A stretch of 64,000 nt of DNA from Carnobacterium funditum DSM 5970 (GTDB lineage Bacteria > Bacillota > Bacilli > Lactobacillales > Carnobacteriaceae): the NCBI RefSeq assembly GCF_000744185.1, contig NZ_JQLL01000001.1, forward strand, positions 1 to 64,000. The letters run 5' to 3'. Each line of letters opens with the position of its first letter. Position 1 is the first letter of the stretch. The notes under the pieces are model-generated. The model was not told the DNA's origin. It ran no database searches and was given only the letters and a program-made list of their open reading frames with translations. Below are positions 9,492-17,706 of the stretch, one piece after another. Made by a program: the position numbers and the translations under genes.

Positions 9492-10064
9492 ATGGCAAAA
9501 TATACATTTGAACTTAAACTAGAAATCATTCAAGCCTATTTACGTGGTGAAGGGGGATATGGAACACTAGCGACTAGGTTTGGGGTTTTACACGCATACC
9601 AGGTTCGTATGTGGGTTAATAGTTATAAACAGTTTGGCGAAGAAGGACTTATGAGAAAAAGGAAAAATAATTCTTATTCTATTCAATTCAAAACAAATGC
9701 GGTAGAATTATATTTAACTACAGAGATGTCCTACTTTGAATTAGCGAATTTCCTTGAAATCACTAATCCTTCTATTCTTACACGTTGGGTAAAGGAATAT
9801 CGTCATTATGGTATTCAAAGGCTCTCTAAACAACAAGGGAGGCCACCGAAGGTGTCTGATAAAAAAGATAAAGTCATTATCTCTGAAAAGCTGCCTAATA
9901 AAGTAGAAACAACCCGAATCCAAGAACTTGAAAGACAAAACCGCGCTTTACAAATTGAGATTGCTTGTTTAAAAGAATTGAGGAGGTTGCGTCGCGAGGA
10001 AACTCGACTAGAAATGAAGTTATCTCAAGAATCATCCACAACCTCCGAAGAGACTTCCAATTAA
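9492..10064 (+). CDS. IS3-family transposase OrfA (helix-turn-helix protein)
   Basis: About 190 residues with two helix-turn-helix segments (YGTLATRFGV near residues 25-34 and YFELANFLEI near 80-90) and a C-terminal leucine-rich stretch around the frameshift site, as in IS150-type OrfA. The protein binds the IS ends and multimerises. The ATG at 9492 is preferred over an upstream GTG because the protein family starts with MAKY. Residues after the slippery site (about 162 on) are unlike the family and are probably bypassed when the fusion is made. Confidence 0.85.
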   Translation: MAKYTFELKLEIIQAYLRGEGGYGTLATRFGVLHAYQVRMWVNSYKQFGEEGLMRKRKNNSYSIQFKTNAVELYLTTEMSYFELANFLEITNPSILTRWVKEYRHYGIQRLSKQQGRPPKVSDKKDKVIISEKLPNKVETTRIQELERQNRALQIEIACLKELRRLRREETRLEMKLSQESSTTSEETSN

Positions 10065-10924
10065 AAGAAATTCTTGAGGTTCTTAAATTTCCAAAATCAA
10101 CTTACATGTATTGGCAAAAGAGATTCAATCGGCCTAATAAGGATGAAGAAGATGAAAAATTATTACTTCAAATTCGTAAAGATCATAAGGATTATGGGTA
10201 TCGTCGTGCACAAAAAGAGATGGAAAAGCGAGGACGCAAAGTAAATAAAAAGAAAGTTCAACGATTAATTAAAAAGCTAAAAATCCAAGTACACTCTTAT
10301 ACTCGTAAATCACGTAAGTATAGTTCGTATAAGGGGACTGTTGGTCGCATAGCGAAAAATAATATCCACCGCCGGTTCTATACTAATGTAGTTCATCAAA
10401 AAATCACAACGGATACGACTGAATTCAAATACTTTGAGACGGATAAAAACGGTGTTATCCGTCAGGGAAAGCTCTATTTAGACCCTTTCTTAGATATGTA
10501 TAATAGTGAGATCATCTCTTATCGTATTTCAAAAAGACCTACTGCATTAGCAATAATGGGGGCTCTTGAAGAGGCTATCGAAGCTACAAGTAACTGCCAT
10601 TATAGACGTACCTTTCATTCTGATCAAGGTTGGGCCTATCAAATGAAAAGCTACTCCTATAAATTAAAAGAACACAAAATTTTTCAAAGTATGTCCCGTA
10701 AGGGAAACTGTCTAGATAATTCACCAATCGAGAATTTTTTTGGAATACTCAAACAAGAAATTTATTATGGCGAAGTTTACCGCAGCTTTAATGAATTAAA
10801 ACAAGCAATAGAAAGTTATATCGAGTATTACAATAACGAACGGATGAAGAGTAAATTAAACTGGATGAGCCCTATTCAATTTAGAGAACAACAAACTGTA
10901 CTCCTTAATGATTACTCTGCTTGA
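9965..10924 (+). CDS. IS3-family transposase OrfB (DDE integrase core)
   Basis: The catalytic half of the transposase, up to 319 residues in the -1 frame relative to OrfA. It carries an HTH_21-like region (RKDHKDYGYRRAQKEM) and an rve integrase core with TTDTTEFKY, HSDQGWAY and the SRKGNCLDNSPIENFFG block, which supply the DDE residues. The frame opens at TTG 9965 but is probably read as an OrfA-OrfB fusion after slippage at 9968-9974 and not from its own start. It ends about 175 bases before the right inverted repeat. No internal stop is seen. Confidence 0.9.
   Translation: MFKRIEEVASRGNSTRNEVISRIIHNLRRDFQLKEILEVLKFPKSTYMYWQKRFNRPNKDEEDEKLLLQIRKDHKDYGYRRAQKEMEKRGRKVNKKKVQRLIKKLKIQVHSYTRKSRKYSSYKGTVGRIAKNNIHRRFYTNVVHQKITTDTTEFKYFETDKNGVIRQGKLYLDPFLDMYNSEIISYRISKRPTALAIMGALEEAIEATSNCHYRRTFHSDQGWAYQMKSYSYKLKEHKIFQSMSRKGNCLDNSPIENFFGILKQEIYYGEVYRSFNELKQAIESYIEYYNNERMKSKLNWMSPIQFREQQTVLLNDYSA
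9968..9974 (+). promoter_or_regulatory. Probable -1 ribosomal frameshift site in the IS
   Basis: The heptamer T TTA AAA lies in OrfA codon phase, so a one-base backward slip gives TTT AAA, which is in the OrfB frame. AGGAGG at 9980-9985, a ribosome-site-like stimulator, and a GC-rich stretch follow. This is the usual way IS3-family elements make the OrfAB transposase. Confidence 0.65.
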
Positions 10925-11104
10925 GTGTCTCTAAGGTCACAGCTAATCTCTAAACAATAAAAAAGCAGTCTTTGTTTAAACCATTTTTAGAAATAATTAT
11001 AGTGTAAAGGTAAAAGAGCACAAAAAAAGGAGTAGAATTAACTACTCCGTTAAAAGTCTAACTATTTGGGGTCACTACAGAAGAGGAAATCCAGTTTTTT
11101 TATC

Positions 11105-11628
11105 TTATTCAATTGAACTTGTAGAAAAAATACGAAACTTCTTAAGTTTCTGAATGAGATAAGCAGAAAACACAATATTCACTAGAATAGCGATAACACT
11201 ACCGATCAAAGCATCAAGAACTCGATTAAGACCATAGATATATGTGGCATTTATAGGAATAGTAAAATAAGTAATCATATAAGCAGCGGTTCCACCAATT
11301 ATCCCAGCATGATAATCTAACTTATCACAGATAATGATAACAAGCATTTGTCCAACAGAAACGCCAATGACTTCGAGAAGAAATGAATGACCTGTAGCTG
11401 TTGGAATAAAACTAAAGCAGTTGCAAGTAATGCTCCAACTGAATTTCCAAAAATACGTGTTTTCCCAAAATTAAAACTAGTTCTCCAATCTTCTCTTAAA
11501 GAAAAAACAGCTGCCAAGGCAGCTAATGCTGGAGTTCCTCTGTTTGTATAGTGAAAGAAAATCATACAAAGAGCTACTGCAATTCCTGTTTTAATCGTAC
11601 GCATACCTACCCGATAATGACTTTTCAA
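11105..11628 (-). pseudogene. Frameshifted FUSC/ArAE-like membrane protein gene
   Basis: Two frames on the minus strand together reproduce the intact paralogue next door (11782-12279). The N-terminal part (11628 to about 11390, TTG start) has MRTIKTGIAVALCMIFFHYTNRG-like sequence. The C-terminal part (to 11105) has IICDKLDYHAGIIGGTAAY. A single-base shift near 11385-11400 separates them; reading across it restores HSFLLEVIGVSVGQ, the expected middle. The site is not a homopolymer, so a real mutation is more likely than a base-calling slip. The family (aromatic acid exporter, DUF939-like) forms bundles of four to five helices. The stop codon lies only five bases from the right end of the IS. 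Confidence 0.75.
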
Positions 11629-11781
11629 AAATAATCACTCGCTTTTCATTTAACCTTTTTGAGAAGTAAGGTCTGATAATTCCTATCATACAGAGATTTA
11701 CTACCAAAACACAAGAACTTTTAGGCGGGAAAGATGGAGATTTGGTTAGATGTTACCGGAAATAGAACTCGAGCTAAAAAG

Positions 11782-12279
11782 TTAAGAGTGTATTTTATTT
11801 TTCGAGCGGTACGGAATGAGCCAATTAACAAGAACAGCAATAAAGGCGCCGATAAATGTATCAAAAATACGCTGAATCGTGTACAAAAGCGCATCATCAA
11901 CAGGTATCGTATAATAAATGATTAAAAAAGCAGCTGTACCACCAATAATTCCCGTATTATTTTTAAGTAAATCGCAAATTACAATAATCAAAATAATAGC
12001 TAGCGGTACACCAATCACTTCAATCAAAAAATGGGCGCCAAATATATTTTGAATGAGTACAACTAATGTTGCGGTTAACGCACCAATAGAGTTACCTAAA
12101 ATACGGTTTTTGCTAAACTTGAAACTCATTCTCCAATTTTCCCTCAAAGAAAAAATGGCTGCTAGACTAGCTATCATAGGTGCTCCACGATTAGTATAAT
12201 GAAATAATAGTATACAAATAGCTACAGCGATAGAAGTTTTAAAAGTGCGCATACCAATTGTATAACCTCCAATAGTCAT
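11782..12279 (-). CDS. FUSC/ArAE family (aromatic acid exporter-like) membrane protein
   Basis: 165 residues with about five hydrophobic helices and the conserved patches GMRTFKTSIAVAI and TGIIGGTAAFLIIYYTIP, as in the N-terminal membrane domain of the aromatic acid exporter (ArAE/DUF939) family. The C-terminal soluble domain of longer members is absent. Its role is unknown; export of small aromatic or organic acids is the family guess. AGGAGG lies just upstream of the ATG at 12279. The gene to its left is a second, broken copy in the same orientation, so the pair arose by tandem duplication. Confidence 0.75.
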   Translation of the reverse strand: MTIGGYTIGMRTFKTSIAVAICILLFHYTNRGAPMIASLAAIFSLRENWRMSFKFSKNRILGNSIGALTATLVVLIQNIFGAHFLIEVIGVPLAIILIIVICDLLKNNTGIIGGTAAFLIIYYTIPVDDALLYTIQRIFDTFIGAFIAVLVNWLIPYRSKNKIHS

Positions 12280-12447
12280 CAGATAACCTCCTTATTTAGT
12301 GGATGAATCTATGTATATAATTTACTATTCTATCATAAATTAAAAGTTTGAAAAGTAAAAATTAGAAATTCCGAATAGATAACGCTTACACGGAGTGGTA
12401 CAATAAGGTATCTAGAAGAAATAATAAAAAAGAGAGTAGGGAAAATA

Positions 12448-13617
12448 ATGAAGAAAATACCTATCTTATTTAGTCTATTATTATTAGGACTTATTTTATC
12501 TTCTTGTCGTTTTTTTAATGAAGATACTCCACCTGTTAATGAATCCGTATCTAGCCAAAAGGAAATGAATAGTCGTTCCAAAAAATCAACGAGTTCAAAC
12601 GAAATGAGCAGCTCTTCAAATGATGAAAGGTCTGCTAGTTCAGATACAGCAAAAGAAACAACGACTGAAAATCAAGTAGCCGATTATTTTCCTGAAACGG
12701 CTAATAAACAATACGTATACGTAGGTGAGGGCAACGAGTATGCTAGCTATAATGTCTTTACAGATTATGAAGCAAACAATCGTAAGCAAACAAGAACGAA
12801 CAATGGTGGCACAGAAGTAGTGAAGGTATTAGCTCTAGAAGAAAATCAATTAATCGTTCTTTTAAATCAAGGAGAAATTTATACTAGAGAAAACTGCCTT
12901 GAACGACAAACGACTAATGAAAATGAAGAAATAGAAATTTTAATAAAAAAACCTATCAAAGCTGGAACTAGTTGGGAAACAATTGGAGAACGTACTCGGA
13001 GCATTACTGCTATAAACGTTTCTGTTACTACCCCAGTTGGAACGTTTGAGACAATAGAAGTGACAACTGAAGGGACTGAAGATAAAGAAATGGCGTACTA
13101 TGCGCCTAATATTGGGTTAGTGAAAAGTGTGTTTGCATCAGAAGGTTACAACGTAACTTCAACATTAAGTGAAATAAAGGATGCTTCTTTGGTCCAAATC
13201 ATCCGTTTTTATTACCCTGAATCTGACGGAGAAACGATGTCTTTCGTTGATAAAAAAGTAACCTTTAAAACAAATGATGTCACAAGGAAAAAAATAGAAG
13301 AAGCATACAAAGAAGTTCCAAACGATAAGGTTGGAAATGTTCTTTCAAAAAATGCTAAGATTTTAAGTTTGTATTTAAATAAAGACGGGCATGTATATGT
13401 GGATGTTTCAAAAGAACTGACCTCTGAAATGAATGCGGGCTCAGCTTTTGAAACCTTGATCATTCAAAGTCTCGTAAATACAATTGGCGGTTATTATTAT
13501 ACAAATGAAGTTTACCTGACTGTGGAAGGCAAACCTTATAGTACAGGACATATCCAAATGAAAAAAGGTGAACCATTTATAGTAGATACTAAAAGTAGCC
13601 ATGATTTACAAAAATAA
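12448..13617 (+). CDS. GerMN-domain lipoprotein
   Basis: 389 residues. A signal peptide ends in the lipobox LILSSC (Cys20), followed by a Ser/Asn/Glu-rich linker (about 25-75), a beta-rich domain (about 80-240) and a C-terminal GerMN domain (about 248-385, with LNKDGHVYVDVSKELTSEM and LVNTIGGYYYTNEVYLTVEG). GerMN domains occur in spore germination protein GerM and also in cell-surface lipoproteins of non-spore-formers, where the role is unclear but often linked to the wall. It is probably anchored on the outer face of the membrane. It forms a single-gene unit with its own terminator at 13629. A partial cre-like match (12 of 14 positions) lies at 12377-12390. Confidence 0.8.
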   Translation: MKKIPILFSLLLLGLILSSCRFFNEDTPPVNESVSSQKEMNSRSKKSTSSNEMSSSSNDERSASSDTAKETTTENQVADYFPETANKQYVYVGEGNEYASYNVFTDYEANNRKQTRTNNGGTEVVKVLALEENQLIVLLNQGEIYTRENCLERQTTNENEEIEILIKKPIKAGTSWETIGERTRSITAINVSVTTPVGTFETIEVTTEGTEDKEMAYYAPNIGLVKSVFASEGYNVTSTLSEIKDASLVQIIRFYYPESDGETMSFVDKKVTFKTNDVTRKKIEEAYKEVPNDKVGNVLSKNAKILSLYLNKDGHVYVDVSKELTSEMNAGSAFETLIIQSLVNTIGGYYYTNEVYLTVEGKPYSTGHIQMKKGEPFIVDTKSSHDLQK

Positions 13618-13628
13618 AATAATAGTAG

Positions 13629-13672
13629 AGACAGAATAGCTGTAATGTAGTAGCTATTCTGTCTTTTTATTT
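13629..13672 (+). terminator. Rho-independent terminator after the GerMN lipoprotein
   Basis: Perfect 13-base arms AGACAGAATAGCT and AGCTATTCTGTCT around a ten-base loop, followed by a T tract. Confidence 0.9.
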
Positions 13673-13719
13673 AATAATAAACAATGTAAATAATAAATAA
13701 GAAAAAAAGTAATTAACAG

Positions 13720-13748
13720 TTGCTTAAATTGTCAGAATATTCTATACT
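13720..13748 (+). promoter_or_regulatory. liv operon promoter with a CodY-like box in its spacer
   Basis: A -35 box TTGCTT (13720-13725), a 17-base spacer and a -10 box TATACT (13743-13748). The spacer contains AATTGTCAGAATATT (13727-13741), which matches the CodY consensus AATTTTCWGAAAATT at 13 of 15 positions. CodY is activated by branched-chain amino acids and GTP, so it would occlude RNA polymerase when these amino acids are plentiful. The start of livJ is about 100 bases downstream. Confidence 0.72.
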
Positions 13749-13846
13749 ATTAATCACTAGCCTTTCTTATTAAATTCTAATGATAATGTTATCTAATTAT
13801 AATATTTTGTAAGAAGAAGCTAAAAAACCATATGGGAGGAAACTAA

Positions 13847-14995
13847 ATGAAAAAATTAATTGTCGGCCTTACAGCATTGGCATTATTCACCACAGCATGT
13901 GGTACACAAGCAAACTCGAAGGATGCAGATGCAATTAAAATCGGTGGGAATTTTGAATTAACCGGCCCTGTTTCTGCATATGGGACAGCAGAATCAAAAG
14001 GAGTCAAACTAGCAATTAAAGAAATTAATGAGGCTGGTGGCGTTTTAGATAAGCAATTAACGTACGTTGAATTAGATAATAAATCTGACACAACAGAATC
14101 AGCCAGTGTAGCCACAAAATTAGCAACGCAAGAAAATGTTTCTATTATTGTAGGACCTGCAACAAGTGGAGCAACAAAATCAGCAACTCCGTCAATCACA
14201 AGAGCGAAAGTTGCAATGATCACTCCTTCTGGAACAGATGATGGCTTAACATTAGATAGCAAAGGAAAAGTTCAACCGTATGTTTTTCGGACTGGATTTC
14301 AAGATTCTTTTCAAGGAGTAGCATTAGCTGAATTTGCAGAGACAAGTTTAGATTCTGAAAAAGCAGTTATCATTGGTGATAGTTCAAGTGATTATGCGAT
14401 TGGATTAACAAAATCTTTTAAAAAATCTTATACAGGTGAAATTGTCGCTGACGAAAACTTCACAGCTGATGATACAGATTTTAATGCCATCCTGACTCGG
14501 ATTAAAGACAAAGAGTTCGATGTTATTTATATGCCAGCCTATTATGAACAAGCAGGTCTAATCATCAAGCAAGCACGTGAAATGGGAATTGAACAACCTG
14601 TTTTAGGAGCCGATGGTTTTAGTAACCAAGCCTTGCTTGACTTAGCTGGCGAAGAAAATGTTTCAGACGTTTATTACTCAGCCCACTTTTCTTTAAATAA
14701 TCAAGAAAAGAAAATTCAAGATTTTATCAAAGCTTATAAAGAAGAATACAAGACTGAACCAGATGCTTTCTCTGCCTTGGGATACGATTCTGTCTACTTA
14801 GCAAAACAAGGAATTGAAGAAGCAGATAGTGCAGACCCTCAAGACGTTGCTAAGGCACTTGAAAAAGTAACTGACTTCAAAGGAATTACAGGTAATTTCT
14901 CTATTGATGAAAATCATAATCCAGTAAAATCCGTTTTTGTTATTGAATTACAAGATGGAAAAGAAATTGGTGGAGCGGAAGTAAAACCTAAATAA
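13847..14995 (+). CDS. livJ: Branched-chain amino acid ABC transporter, substrate-binding lipoprotein
   Basis: A 382-residue periplasmic-binding-protein-like lipoprotein. The signal peptide ends at LFTTAC (Cys18). The mature part has the type I Leu/Ile/Val-binding fold, with IKIGGNFELTGPVSAYG at its start and VGPATSGATKSATP (about 101-114) in the ligand cleft. It captures branched-chain amino acids outside the cell and hands them to LivHM. AGGAGG precedes the ATG. It heads the five-gene transporter operon behind a CodY-like promoter, which supports amino acid rather than other ligands. Its stop is 76 bases before livH. Confidence 0.92.
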   Translation: MKKLIVGLTALALFTTACGTQANSKDADAIKIGGNFELTGPVSAYGTAESKGVKLAIKEINEAGGVLDKQLTYVELDNKSDTTESASVATKLATQENVSIIVGPATSGATKSATPSITRAKVAMITPSGTDDGLTLDSKGKVQPYVFRTGFQDSFQGVALAEFAETSLDSEKAVIIGDSSSDYAIGLTKSFKKSYTGEIVADENFTADDTDFNAILTRIKDKEFDVIYMPAYYEQAGLIIKQAREMGIEQPVLGADGFSNQALLDLAGEENVSDVYYSAHFSLNNQEKKIQDFIKAYKEEYKTEPDAFSALGYDSVYLAKQGIEEADSADPQDVAKALEKVTDFKGITGNFSIDENHNPVKSVFVIELQDGKEIGGAEVKPK

Positions 14996-15071
14996 ATAGA
15001 ATAACCCAAAAAAAGGTGCAGGCTGAATGTAGCTTTGCATCTTTCTTAATTTAGTAGAAAAGAGGAGCCAT

Positions 15072-15950
15072 ATGGAAAATTTTATTCAGCAACTAATCAA
15101 TGGGCTTTCACTGGGCAGCATTTATGCTTTAATTGCTCTTGGTTATACTATGGTGTACGGCATCATCAAATTAATTAACTTTGCTCATGGTGAAATTTAT
15201 ATGGTTGGTGCTTTTGTCGGGTATACCACAATCAATACGTTTCAGTTAGGTTTAATACCATCGCTCATTATTTCTATGGTCTTTTGTGCGTTATTAGGAG
15301 CGCTTATTGAGCGTGTAGCTTACAAGCCATTGAGGAAAGCCACTCGTGTAGCTGCTTTAATTACAGCAATCGGTGTTTCGTTTTTATTGCAAAATAGTAT
15401 GATTTACATTGTTGGGCCTCAAGTTCGAGCGTTCCCACAAGTGATTATAAAAAAAGTGTATCAATTTGGAACCATTCAAATAAACCAATCACAAATTACT
15501 ATTTTTCTAACAACGATTATCTTGATGCTGGCATTACAGTTTATTGTTAAGCAAACTAAAATGGGTAAAGCCATGAGAGCAGTTAGTACGGATGCTGATG
15601 CTGCAAGATTGATGGGAATAAATGTCGATAATGTTATTTCCTTTACGTTCATCTTAGGTTCTTCATTAGCTGGAGCGGCAGGTGTGTTAGTTGGGATGTA
15701 TTACAATTCAATTGATCCTTTGATGGGTGTTGCACCTGGCTTAAAAGCATTTATTGCAGCCGTTCTAGGTGGAATTGGGATTATCCCAGGTGCCTTGATT
15801 GGAGGATTCGCCATTGGCATTATTGAAACGTTGATAAGCGGTTATGGCAGTTCATTAGTTAAAGATGCGGTCGTTTATCTTATTTTGATCATTATTTTAA
15901 TTGTTAAACCGTCTGGCTTACTAGGTAAAAATACAAAAGAGAAAGTGTAG
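15072..15950 (+). CDS. livH: Branched-chain amino acid ABC transporter permease LivH
   Basis: 292 residues with about eight membrane helices. The N-terminal segment GLSLGSIYALIALGYTMVYG and the following LINFAHGE are the diagnostic LivH sequence, and the loop RAVSTDADAARLMGINVD (about 172-189) is the EAA-like coupling helix that meets the ATPases. It forms the membrane channel with LivM. AGGAG lies just before the ATG. The gene abuts livM directly. Confidence 0.93.
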   Translation: MENFIQQLINGLSLGSIYALIALGYTMVYGIIKLINFAHGEIYMVGAFVGYTTINTFQLGLIPSLIISMVFCALLGALIERVAYKPLRKATRVAALITAIGVSFLLQNSMIYIVGPQVRAFPQVIIKKVYQFGTIQINQSQITIFLTTIILMLALQFIVKQTKMGKAMRAVSTDADAARLMGINVDNVISFTFILGSSLAGAAGVLVGMYYNSIDPLMGVAPGLKAFIAAVLGGIGIIPGALIGGFAIGIIETLISGYGSSLVKDAVVYLILIIILIVKPSGLLGKNTKEKV

Positions 15951-15959
15951 GTGTTAAAA

Positions 15960-16934
15960 ATGAAGCAATGGAATAAAACCAATCTTGGCTGGCTCATTTT
16001 TATCGCAGTTGCCTTTCTTGCCATTCAACTTCTTGTTTTTGCGGGTATAATAGATGCTTTTTATGAAATCACGTTAATGACAATCTTAATCAATATTATT
16101 TTAGCTGTTGGATTAAATTTAATTATAGGGTTTTCTGGTCAATTTTCTTTAGGACATGCTGGATTTATGGCTATTGGCGCTTATTGTACAGCCATCATGA
16201 CCATTAAAATCCCAACGTTACTAGGCTTATTTTTAGGGATTATACTTGGCGCTATAATTGCAGGAGTCGTTGCATTGATTGTTGGAATTCCAACTCTTCG
16301 TTTAAAAGGCGATTATTTAGCCATAGCTACATTAGGGGTTGCTGAAATTATTAGAATCGTTATTTTAAATATGGGAAGTTTAACGAATGGAGCAGCCGGT
16401 TTAAGCGATATTCCTTATTTGACGACTTGGCAGTTAGCCTTTATTTTTGTTGTGCTAACGTTGATAATTGTTGTTAATTACATTAAGAGTAGTGCTGGAA
16501 GAGCAACGATTGCGATTCGTGAAGATGAGATTGCCGCTGAAGCTATGGGAGTGAATACAACTAAATATAAAACCATTGCCTTTGTAATCGGTGCAGCTAC
16601 AGCAGCAGTAGCTGGTGGACTACATGCTACTTACTTTAGTGTTATTCGTCCAGCGGACTTTACATTTATGAAATCAATTGATATTTTAATTATTGTGGTT
16701 TTCGGTGGATTAGGAAGTATAACAGGAAGTGTCATAGCAGCGATTGTCTTAGGTATCATTAATGTTTTCTTACAACCGTTTGGACAATTACGGATGATTC
16801 TTTACTCGCTTGCCTTAATCGCCATCATGATTTTCAAACCGTCAGGATTATTTGGAACGAAGGAATTTACGATTTCAAGATTAATGAAAAAAAAGAAGAA
16901 AACCACTCCTAATAAAAAGGAGGAAATAAAATGA
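15960..16934 (+). CDS. livM: Branched-chain amino acid ABC transporter permease LivM
   Basis: 324 residues with eight to ten membrane helices. It has the LivM-type NLIIGFSGQFSLGHAGFMAIG segment (about 51-71) and the coupling loop IREDEIAAEAMGVN (about 185-198). It pairs with LivH in the membrane. The frame is open to a GTG at 15951 directly behind the livH stop; the ATG at 15960 is preferred because AGGTG stands six bases before it, but the GTG is possible. The 3' end overlaps livG by four bases, which implies coupled translation. The lysine-rich tail is cytoplasmic. Confidence 0.9.
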   Translation: MKQWNKTNLGWLIFIAVAFLAIQLLVFAGIIDAFYEITLMTILINIILAVGLNLIIGFSGQFSLGHAGFMAIGAYCTAIMTIKIPTLLGLFLGIILGAIIAGVVALIVGIPTLRLKGDYLAIATLGVAEIIRIVILNMGSLTNGAAGLSDIPYLTTWQLAFIFVVLTLIIVVNYIKSSAGRATIAIREDEIAAEAMGVNTTKYKTIAFVIGAATAAVAGGLHATYFSVIRPADFTFMKSIDILIIVVFGGLGSITGSVIAAIVLGIINVFLQPFGQLRMILYSLALIAIMIFKPSGLFGTKEFTISRLMKKKKKTTPNKKEEIK

Positions 16935-17704
16935 GTTTATTAGAAGTAACAAAATTGACAAAGAACTTTGGTGGGCTAGCAGCCGTGTCTATGGTAACTA
17001 TGGAACTCCAATCCAATGAATTGGTTGGTTTGATTGGACCAAACGGAGCCGGTAAAACGACTTTATTTAACTTATTAACAGGAGTATACGAACCAACAGA
17101 AGGCAGGATAGATTTAAAAACAGAGGGAAAAAAGCAGTCGTTAATTGGAAAGAAAACCTATAAAATTACGGATATGGGTTTAGGCAGAACCTTTCAAAAT
17201 ATTCGCTTATTCAAAGATCTAACGGTCTTAGACAACGTATTGATTGCTATGCATGCTAAAAATAAAGTTGGAACACTGGCTGGGTTATTCCGAACCCCTC
17301 GATTTTACGCCTCTGAGGAAAGAATGAAAAACGAAGCCATCGAATTACTTAAAATTTTTAATTTAGAAAATAAAATAACGGAGTTAGCAAAAAACTTGCC
17401 TTATGGAGAACAAAGACGATTAGAAATTGTCCGCGCACTAGCAACTAAACCTAAAATTTTATTTTTAGATGAGCCAGCAGCGGGAATGAATCCGCAAGAA
17501 ACAGCTGATTTAACGGATTTAATTCGTCAGATTCAAAGAGACTTCAAAATAACTGTTTTACTGATTGAACATGACATGTCATTGGTAATGAATGTTTGTG
17601 AACGAATTTATGTATTGGAATATGGCCGGATGATTGCTCATGGAACGCCAGCTGAAATCAAAAATAATAAAGCCGTTATTAAGGCTTATTTAGGTGGTGA
17701 TTAG
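16931..17704 (+). CDS. livG: Branched-chain amino acid ABC transporter ATPase LivG
   Basis: 257 residues. Walker A is GPNGAGKTT (about 36-44), Walker B is ILFLDEPAAGMNP (about 176-188), and the signature reads LPYGEQRRLEI in place of LSGGQ, as is normal for LivG. The C-terminal segment MNVCERIYVLEYGRMIAHG is family typical. It hydrolyses ATP for branched-chain amino acid uptake with LivF. The start overlaps the livM stop (ATGA). AGGAGG at 16919-16924 is the ribosome site. Confidence 0.94.
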   Translation: MSLLEVTKLTKNFGGLAAVSMVTMELQSNELVGLIGPNGAGKTTLFNLLTGVYEPTEGRIDLKTEGKKQSLIGKKTYKITDMGLGRTFQNIRLFKDLTVLDNVLIAMHAKNKVGTLAGLFRTPRFYASEERMKNEAIELLKIFNLENKITELAKNLPYGEQRRLEIVRALATKPKILFLDEPAAGMNPQETADLTDLIRQIQRDFKITVLLIEHDMSLVMNVCERIYVLEYGRMIAHGTPAEIKNNKAVIKAYLGGD

Positions 17705-17706
17705 TC

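Larger units (their letters stand above)
9418..11100 (+). mobile_element. IS3-family insertion sequence (IS150-like group)
   Basis: About 1.68 kb with two overlapping transposase frames and imperfect terminal inverted repeats: the left end reads AAAAAACTGGACCTC and the right end, on the other strand, AAAAAACTGGATTTCCTC, both continuing into TGTA and GACCCC blocks. The left end interrupts a hairpin repeat unit; the right end lies five bases from the stop codon of the converging FUSC-like gene. No clean target duplication is visible, consistent with a deletion next to the element. A stem (GTTAGA with TCTAAC) at 9453-9474, inside the left end, may block outside transcription into the transposase. 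Both frames are open, so the element may be active. Confidence 0.88.

Noticed and set aside
11734-11925. 63-codon + frame opposite the intact FUSC-like gene
   Set aside because: It lies antisense to a gene with clear membrane helices and has no support of its own.
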